From Didymodactylos carnosus (Eukaryota > Rotifera > Eurotatoria > Philodinida > Philodinidae), in the NCBI GenBank assembly GCA_905250885.1, contig CAJNOQ010001886.1:1-27678 (forward strand): 27,678 nt of DNA, given 5' to 3'. The translations under genes and the position numbers were made by a program. The notes under the pieces were generated by a model that searched no databases, had not been told where the DNA came from, and saw only the letters and a list, made by a program, of their open reading frames with translations. Shown piece after piece: positions 21,679 through 27,678 of this stretch. The stretch's first letter is position 1, and each line of letters opens with the position of its first letter.

Positions 21679-23240
21679 ATACATTTCAGATTTTCATCAT
21701 TCTTATTTTCGATCTTATTCATTCTGCGTTTCTACTATCGGTATTTTAAGTTCCAAGATTCGGTCATACATTCCAGAAGTGCTCATATTTGCCGCATTCG
21801 CTTCTTGACCACGAGCCCTAAATCGGTTATAAAATCAGTCACGGGATTTTTGAAAAATCGTTTTTTTATAAGTATTGAATCAAGACGAAGGATATAGCTC
21901 ATCTTGCAAAAAATGTTTGCTCTACAAAATCCAGTTGTTGGAAAAATTCTTCAAAAGTTGTTGGGATGAAATAGAACATCATGCGTTAGATGACTAACTG
22001 AACCACCCTGTATTGGTAATAATTTTCAATATTTTAACTTCATCCACCGCTAAACTCACCTTTCACCTAGGAGGAAAGCGTCTCCACAGCTCCTTTGGCT
22101 CCTCATAGCCCAGAAGCCCATTTGGCTTCTGACATGGTTAGAAATATACTTTTATCACAATATGGAACAGTTGTTCTTTTTGTTATCAACCGTCTGGTTT
22201 TTCGTATTAACAGCTTCTTTCTTCAATAACTTACTTCCACCTATAAAACTCAACACACTAACCATTGTAATTTCACTCAAATGTGAACCTTAATATATAG
22301 TTTCTTCTACTTGTATACATAATGAAAATATTAAAAAAATTATGCATATGATGAATTATCATTCTTAAAGCATAGATGTACATTAAAGATCGTACAGATG
22401 TATGTACATTATTTCGGTTCTCCATGGACTATCGTCGCGTTATCGTCTGTTTTCCAATCAAATTTTTTCAAATAACGAACTTTCAGTTTGTTTTTCCCTC
22501 TTATTTTGTGTCTCGGCAGTTTCAGGAGGAATTGTTCAGAAAAGCTAAGTTTATATGTTCGAATCTCTATTCATACAAAATTGACGTTTGTGTTTTTCGA
22601 TAATCTTAGTTAGAATACTATAACGGAATACTTGTCCTTTTCTATTCTGACAGAATAAAGCTTATATCAAAGTGTTCAGTACCAACAAATGAATTTTGTT
22701 TTCTAATCGAAGGAGTACAGAAGGTAAGGGTAAGGCAAAATATATTGAATTTTTAACGATCCTATTAGCGTCTCGAAAGAATTTCTCTAAACCTTACGTT
22801 TGACTTTTTAATAAAAAAAACTTCACCATTTGAGTAAAAGTCGCAGATCTTTTTTATCTATCAAACGTTCTTCAAACGCGGCAAAGTACTTTCTATTTCG
22901 AAATGGATGATAATTTAACATATTCTATACGCGAGAAACTCTTTGAATTATTCAACAATTTTCTAACTTATTCCTTTAGATAATAGCAGATTTACAGTAA
23001 AAATAGCATAAAAAACCCATCAAAAATATCAAATAATAAAAATACATGCATTCAATTAAATATTCTCTTTTGGCGAGACATCTTTCCGTAACTATATAAA
23101 ATAACACAAGATTAGAACAAATAAATGCTGATAGTAAAACAAAAACAAATTCAATGCTCACACCACCATAAAATAGGCCGTTGAAAAAGACAATTCAATA
23201 AAACAACTTTACTCAAGTCTCCAATGAAACAAAAACATAA
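21679..23240. other. Intergenic region upstream of the cyclase; no haem-sensor exons recognised
   Basis: This is where the N-terminal haem-NO-binding and associated domains of a soluble guanylate cyclase would be expected. I could not read any exon with those motifs. A possible transposon-end-like sequence (gaaccaccctgta near 22000) and a GC-richer patch at about 22040-22140 suggest decayed mobile elements. Confidence 0.5.
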
Positions 23241-24926
23241 AGAAAAAGCAACAAAAGCTTTTTAATTGATCCGACGAAAAAGATTGCGAATCGTTTAAGA
23301 AGTGGTGAAAAAGCAACTAATCTTTGCGAAGTAGGCAATTTACTCATCTTTTAACAATTTAATTTCAATGATTTACTTTACTACTAGACATTTGATAATT
23401 GCACAATACTATTCAGCGATGTAGTAGGATTCACAACAATCTGTAGCTCGTTAACACCCATGGAAGTTGTGTCAATTCTAAATGAAATGTACACAAAATT
23501 CGACAAATGTTTAGAAGCACACAATTGTTATAAGGTAGGCAAATAGTAGCTACTAAGATCCCTCTGTCAAAAACTCAGATTAATCTTAAAATGACGAGAA
23601 GACTTGTAGCTATGCATTAACAAAGGTCGACATTTTTCATCTTAATTACGGAAAAATGACGAATTCCAAAAACCTAGAACAAAACATTTTTCGAACTTTT
23701 GAGATGAAACCGTTGAGGAGGATAACTAAAGTAAAGTTTCGAAAATCTCGCTCGGTTAAATCATAGAGAAATGGAAAAATCTGGGAAGTGGTAACATCCA
23801 CTTTTTAACATAACTCTGAGAAAACACCAAATTTAAATGTTGACTCTAATCTAATCTAGGTAAGACTAACAGCCAGTAAAAATTTTGTCAGGCTTCTGTG
23901 TTGAAAAGAGATTTCTGGCAGGTGAAGAGTCTTGAAAATATCATCCGTTACCTATTGTAGGTTGAGACTATTGGTGATGCTTATATGTTAGTATCAGGCG
24001 TGCCGGAGCGCGCACGAAATCATGCTGCTGAAATAGTCGATATGGCATTTGATATGTTAGATGCAATTGTGACTGTTTTCAATCCTGTCAATAACGAAAA
24101 ACTCAAAATTCGCATTGGTATATTGCACTGGTATGATTGTCAATCTGCCTATCTAAATTTTTCTATTTTTTACTTTTAGGTTGTCATTCCGGTCCTGTGG
24201 TGGCTGGTATAGCTGGAATTAAAATGCCTCGCTATTGTTTATTTGGCGACACTGTTACAACAGCAAACAAAATGGAACAAACGAGCAAGGTAAGAAAGTG
24301 ACAAAGACCTATGTAGTTTGGGTATCATTAAACAGCATCTTGTCTTCTTAATCGCTAATGCTTGTAACTCTGTTTTGTTTTAGGCGTTACATATTCACAT
24401 AACAGAAGCAACTTATAAATTACTTGATCGCAAATTCTATGAATTTCAAGAACGTGGTAAAATGACATTAAATGGTTATACACAATCAATAACATATTTT
24501 ACATTGAGTAAAAAAGATCGTTCAGGAAATCTTTTAGTGCATTCCTTTCAAGCTGTCCTAGACGAAATGAAATGTCAAGAGACTGAAGAAGCGAAAGTAA
24601 AACAACAAGCAAGTTCGAAAACATCTAACACAAAATCATCAGAAATGAAAGCAAATATAATCCATCCACGACAAGAGTCAGCAAAAAATACGTCCATCAA
24701 AGCAGAACCAAAGACGCAAACGACCGATGATAGAGGTAGTGTCACAGTACTTCGTGTTAAAGATACGGGAAATACAAACAATATCAATCTTGTAATGACG
24801 AACGGAAAAATAAACGGTGAAACTGAGAGGACACCGAATAATGATAGGGCAGTAAATGCTAAGCAACAAGATGCCCATAACCCAGTATTATTACAAAAAC
24901 AATCAAAAACATGCGTTCTAATCTAA
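23241..24926 (+). CDS. Guanylate cyclase catalytic domain (soluble type), 5' incomplete
   Basis: It makes cGMP from GTP by family. Exons: 23241-23330 (5' boundary uncertain; conserved from about 23271), 23388-23534, 23961-24117, 24180-24289, 24384-24926, in phase throughout. They read [104 protein letters not shown]. Both metal-binding Asp ([15 protein letters not shown]) and the guanine-recognising Glu (VETIGD) and Cys (RYCLFG) are present. The usual catalytic Asn and Arg (family VNTASRME) are Thr and Lys here. LFSD and [10 protein letters not shown] favour the soluble rather than the receptor class. After the catalytic fold comes a Lys/Gln/Ser-rich tail of about 130 residues ending KTCVLI, a CaaX-like box. 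The haem-binding part is missing, and upstream linker-like sequence ([12 protein letters not shown]) is in another frame, so this may be a truncated gene or pseudogene. Confidence 0.8.
23535..23960 (+). other. Long intron within the cyclase domain (426 bp)
   Basis: It separates YK from VETIGD at an intact gtaggc donor and ttgtag acceptor. It is much longer than the other cyclase introns (about 60-95 bp). No repeat arms were recognised inside it. Confidence 0.7.
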
Positions 24927-25027
24927 TGCAGGCTATGAACTTTTTTGTTGAAAGAATGAACCATCTTCCTTGTTATTTTTGAATGTATTCTTGTTTTATG
25001 TATATAGTAATACTATTTCATTTTCAG

Positions 25028-25271
25028 TCCAAAAATAAATAATAATGGTAGACAGCTTAGTCTCAAGCATATGGAACAATTTTTACGAAACTGTACCTCA
25101 TCTATTTCGACATTGGCTTGAAGAAATCCTTATTTTACATGATATATTCATAAATCTGTAGTTAGTCGCAAGGAAACTATCAAGACTTGGGATCGATCAA
25201 TTGATACAAGTGACTTTGATAGTTTTTGTGCACAACTGGACGCCACTTCTCAAAATGAAATATTAGTATGA
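25028..25271 (+). CDS. Small spliced open segment of unknown affiliation
   Basis: A strong acceptor (tttcattttcag) is followed by a 65-bp open stretch ending in phase at a gtacct donor (25093). A second acceptor (aatctgtag) leads into 25162-25271, which is open to a TGA. The joined frame reads GRQLSLKHMEQFLRN then FSRKETIKTWDRS, IDTSDFDSFCAQLDATSQ, NEILV. It does not start with its own exon-initial ATG in that frame, although an internal Met exists (KHMEQ). It could be an alternative 3' end of the cyclase, or a remnant. I did not find a donor of matching phase with a good consensus in the last cyclase exon, and the region also contains an aataaa at 25034. Function unknown. Confidence 0.35.
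25034..25039 (+). promoter_or_regulatory. Possible polyadenylation signal of the cyclase transcript
   Basis: An aataaa lies about 108 bp after the TAA of the CVLI reading frame. This is the first canonical signal on that strand downstream of the stop. Confidence 0.4.
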
Positions 25272-26000
25272 AAACACAGGATGAAAATTAATTTGTTTGA
25301 AAAAATCATGTCGCGCCGTACATCAGTTTACTTAGAGAAACATACTTAAACGAGATATACTAGTAAATATAATCTACATGCTAATGTGAAAAGCGACTTT
25401 GAATGCACAGACTGGGCACTGTTAAGGTGTCGGAAATACAAAAAGATGGCAGAATTTGTTTTCGTTTTCTTTGGCATGCTTCGATGGAGCACATCGACTT
25501 GGGTAGAGAAAAGGTGACTTTAAGATTATGAAAAGTCAGTTTTGGGTGAAAAAATTTTAAAATATTGTTTGTTTTGAAAATAGACAAAAATCAGGAAAAT
25601 TTTCAAAAGGACGGTACCAAGCCCATTGGTACGCGAGAGTATATGAATGAGCGGCACGCGTGAGTATTGCCAACGATCAACACACGTAGCAAGCATCGGT
25701 GCGGATCGGTGCTGGTTACGACGATGATCTCATCCGTTTTTTGGATGCGTCCTACGTTTTGAAGTTGAGAGTCGTGCGTGCCATACGGCGAACAGAACGC
25801 CGAAGACATTGCGATGCATGATTGCACCTGCGCCGTTTAATCCACGTACAACACTCGTGAAAGTTGCACTTGTCGCAGATTAGGCAATACAATACAAAGA
25901 ATAAACACTCCATCTGCCTACTATTTTTGTTCCTTCTCGAGAATTTGGCAATGGACAAAACAAAAACGACGATTCTATAATGTATGGCAGAAACCACTGT
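25272..26000. other. Composition change; no recognised gene
   Basis: The first part is AT-rich like the rest. From about 25600 the DNA becomes visibly GC-richer and stays so to the window end. Minus-strand open frames exist (25603-25827, 25752-25997) just past the PIG-L stop, but they overlap each other and resemble no family I know. They are probably 3' untranslated or intergenic sequence. Confidence 0.5.
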
Positions 26001-26894
26001 CTATTGATCGATGCGTATCAGCTCATTGACAAACATGTAACGACTGGTAATCATGTAGATATGTCGATCCCAACTATACTGACTGTGATGACTGGCAAAG
26101 GCCGCTCGCGCTGCCATGTAATCACTAGGAGAATTAACGAGCAGAGCACGTGACGAGTCGGGCAACGAAACAAGATCGAACCGGATCAGTGTCGATGCCA
26201 GAGAACGTAGTAGACGTGGAAGAAACGAGAGAAATGTCACATAGAAATCGAGCAACGATGAGTACTTGCGTAGGAGAAAAACAGATCGTAATTCGTAGGA
26301 CGCGATAGCAGCGGTAGTGATATTCTTGGCCAATGTTCGAACAGCAGCGCTCACCGCTCGATGATTGCTATGGCCGGAAATGCCTCGATTGTCGAAGGAT
26401 ATTAAAACATGAATTGACCATTTCTCAATGTATTGACGAAGAATAGGAATGAGCTCTTGTTCAGGCCACCAGACGCTTGGATTGTCTTGAATGGTGGGTA
26501 AATCTAATGACACACATCGTTTATTGGGAATACCTAATATGGCACAGGAGCCGAGCAATTCTAGTGCGCGAGTCTTTCCCAAACCCGAATTATTGCCGCG
26601 TGAAAAGACGAGTAGACTCAGATCAGCGCCGTGCTGTTGTCGGAGAACATGCAGAGTGGGTGCAAAGAAGAGACACTCATCGTCAGGGTGAGCAACGATC
26701 AAGAAGAGACGACGAGCTCCTCTCAACTGGGACGGAACGAGTGCCTGACTCTGAGAAAGACAGGCAAGAAGAATATAGAGTACGATAGGGATGACCAAGA
26801 GGACGATGGTGCCGACTAGAAATTTGCGTCTGCAGGTCCATCGAGACCAACAGGAAATCGAGCGTAGAGACGCCAGCGAGAACGCGAAAGCCAT
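26001..26894 (-). CDS. PIGL: N-acetylglucosaminyl-phosphatidylinositol de-N-acetylase (PIG-L), intronless
   Basis: By family it removes the acetyl group from GlcNAc-PI, the second step of GPI-anchor synthesis, on the cytoplasmic face of the ER (EC 3.5.1.89). The protein has 297 residues; human PIGL is about 252. An N-terminal membrane segment (about residues 25-46, FLVGTIVLLVIPIVLYILLA) precedes the catalytic domain. The metal/catalytic motif AHPDDE is at residues 68-73 and the second metal-binding motif GISGHSNHRAV at about 171-181 (His175, His178). The C-terminal half keeps eukaryotic PIG-L features: LRSVFLLRKYSSLLD and ASHHSQYSWDRHIYMITSRY. All key residues are intact. The start ATG is followed by a short Ser/Arg-rich leader before the membrane helix. 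It is a single exon and GC-richer than the rest of the window, in contrast with the finely split polycystin gene. Confidence 0.93.
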   Translation of the reverse strand: MAFAFSLASLRSISCWSRWTCRRKFLVGTIVLLVIPIVLYILLACLSQSQALVPSQLRGARRLFLIVAHPDDECLFFAPTLHVLRQQHGADLSLLVFSRGNNSGLGKTRALELLGSCAILGIPNKRCVSLDLPTIQDNPSVWWPEQELIPILRQYIEKWSIHVLISFDNRGISGHSNHRAVSAAVRTLAKNITTAAIASYELRSVFLLRKYSSLLDFYVTFLSFLPRLLRSLASTLIRFDLVSLPDSSRALLVNSPSDYMAARAAFASHHSQYSWDRHIYMITSRYMFVNELIRIDQ

Positions 26895-27216
26895 TTGATG
26901 GCGGTATTACTACAGAGAAGTGTCTCGTCCATCTCATTGAATTGATCGATGAGACACCGTTCGCGGCACCACAACTTCTTGATACGTTACTCCAGTGAGC
27001 ATCTTTGTCAATCTGAAAGCAAGAAAAGGTCATGAACAACAAGAGAAGGACGAGTGTGTGTCCCCTTTTCCGTATCAGTCCTCTTCTTGTTGAGATATTT
27101 TTTCTTCTTTTCAATTACGGATACGAGCAAAGCGAAAACACAAGAACGATGTGATAGTGAACTGATTTGACTTTATGATTAGCATACGCCTTTTACACCC
27201 CTACTTCTCCGCTCTC
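26895..27216. other. Spacer between PIG-L and the GT32 gene
   Basis: This is about 320 bp, GC-richer than the left of the window. It should contain the 5' region of PIG-L and the 3' end of the GT32 transcript. A minus-strand frame (up to 27114) runs through it into PIG-L in another frame and is a shadow. No TATA or polyadenylation motif is convincing. Confidence 0.5.
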
Positions 27217-27678
27217 TCAGTTTAACAATAACCTCTTGTCTGACACTTCCAATGATTGGTCAAAGATGATTTCAGCATCGGCATGATAGGTCGCTTGATA
27301 TCGCCTGCGAATCAAGCAGACAGCACCGAACAGGACAATAAAAAGGAAGAGGATAGACAAAACGAGTGCCCCATGGCGAACCAAGACAATGGCAGTCTTG
27401 TCTGCCAGTTGAATGAACAACGCATCTCCGGAGTGCCAGCTACTGCTGCCATGATGAATGAACAGTGGTGTCAATACACGGCCACTGAGACGATGTTGTT
27501 GATCACCCAGAATACGAAGACGATATCGATCAGTATAGAGCGAATGTTGAGTCGAGATGTACATGCATCCAGTAGAAAACATGACTGTTGCGTAGGGCAA
27601 GAGATATTTACGATTGAATAGAGGTAGCGAGTCGACAAGAGTTTTGAAAAACGGGTGTCTAGCAGATGCCATGAGGAA
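27217..27678 (-). CDS. GT32-family glycosyltransferase, C-terminal part (5' end outside the window)
   Basis: The visible 153 residues resemble the C-terminal third of SUR1/CSH1-like GT32 enzymes, which in fungi transfer mannose to inositol-phosphoceramide in the Golgi. The conserved stretches are FLMASARHPFFKTLVDSLP, LFNRKYLLPYATVMFSTGCM, LRILGD, and HHGSSSWHSGDA. A hydrophobic segment follows (ALVLSILFLFIVLFGAVCLI) with a basic RRR stop and a short cytoplasmic tail ending LLLN. The frame stays open to the window edge (Phe-Leu before Met-Ala-Ser), and the equivalent family position is internal, so the Met at 27672 is probably not the start. The DXD catalytic motif should lie beyond the edge. 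No intron occurs in the visible part. The substrate in this organism is unknown. Confidence 0.8.
   Translation of the reverse strand, partial: FLMASARHPFFKTLVDSLPLFNRKYLLPYATVMFSTGCMYISTQHSLYTDRYRLRILGDQQHRLSGRVLTPLFIHHGSSSWHSGDALFIQLADKTAIVLVRHGALVLSILFLFIVLFGAVCLIRRRYQATYHADAEIIFDQSLEVSDKRLLLN

Noticed and set aside
22553-22570. gttcgaatc, resembling a tRNA T-loop
   Set aside because: The flanking bases do not form a T stem and no acceptor or anticodon arms can be drawn. The similar attcgaac near 2540 fails in the same way.
22376-22603. 75-aa plus-strand frame, and an acceptor-like tctcggcag near 22518, as a candidate upstream cyclase exon
   Set aside because: The translation does not match haem-NO-binding or linker motifs and does not join in phase to the cyclase exons.
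22903-22980. Short ORF starting MDDNLTYSIREKLFELF
   Set aside because: It has only 26 codons, with no partner exon and no similarity that I recognise.
25603-25997. Two overlapping minus-strand frames downstream of PIG-L
   Set aside because: There is no recognisable domain, they overlap each other, and their openness is explained by the GC-richer composition.
26477-26819. Plus-strand frames antisense to PIG-L (and 27256-27621 antisense to GT32)
   Set aside because: They are shadows of strongly supported minus-strand coding sequence.
26683-27114. 143-aa minus-strand frame overlapping the 5' part of PIG-L
   Set aside because: It is in a different frame from the conserved PIG-L protein, with low-complexity Ser/Arg content and no domain.
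1-27678. CRISPR arrays, bacterial operons, phage genes
   Set aside because: No regularly spaced repeats or prokaryotic gene organisation. The introns and domain content are clearly eukaryotic.

Overview
The window looks like nuclear DNA of a small, intron-rich animal, most likely a bdelloid rotifer (medium confidence). The main gene has 42 introns, most only 50-75 bp long. The base composition is AT-rich outside the genes, several foldback elements are present, and two intronless GC-richer genes lie at one edge, one of them a fungal/plant-type GT32 glycosyltransferase. No bacterial features, rRNA, convincing tRNA or CRISPR array were seen.

Layout. Positions 1-3254 are gene-poor and hold a long degenerate palindrome (about 500-1700). 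Positions 3255-17863 (minus strand) carry one complete polycystin-1-family gene. I reconstructed it by hand as 43 exons that stay in phase throughout and encode about 3648 residues: a short signal peptide, a WSC domain, PKD repeats, a REJ module, a GPS autoproteolysis site, a PLAT domain, the multi-pass bundle and a polycystin channel domain. Positions 17864-23240 are AT-rich intergenic DNA with at least two more foldback (MITE-like) elements. Positions 23241-24926 (plus strand) carry the catalytic half of a soluble-type guanylate cyclase. Its haem-sensor half is not visible and a frame break lies just upstream of the linker. The protein ends in a CaaX-like CVLI. A short spliced open segment of unknown affiliation follows (25028-25271).

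From about 25600 the composition becomes clearly GC-richer. Here lie an intronless PIG-L de-N-acetylase gene (26001-26894, minus) and the 3' part of an intronless GT32 gene that runs off the window (27217-27678, minus). Both families act on inositol-lipid glycoconjugates (GPI precursor; inositol-phosphoceramide-type mannosylation).

Functionally, the polycystin-like protein would be a large adhesion/mechanosensory membrane receptor-channel and the cyclase a cGMP-signalling enzyme. They are neighbours but nothing in the sequence shows a shared pathway. The most notable points are the fully resolved polycystin gene (one GC-AG intron, two oversized introns, one of them carrying a foldback insertion), the truncated cyclase with altered active-site residues and a possible lipid anchor, and the abrupt change to intronless GC-rich genes.
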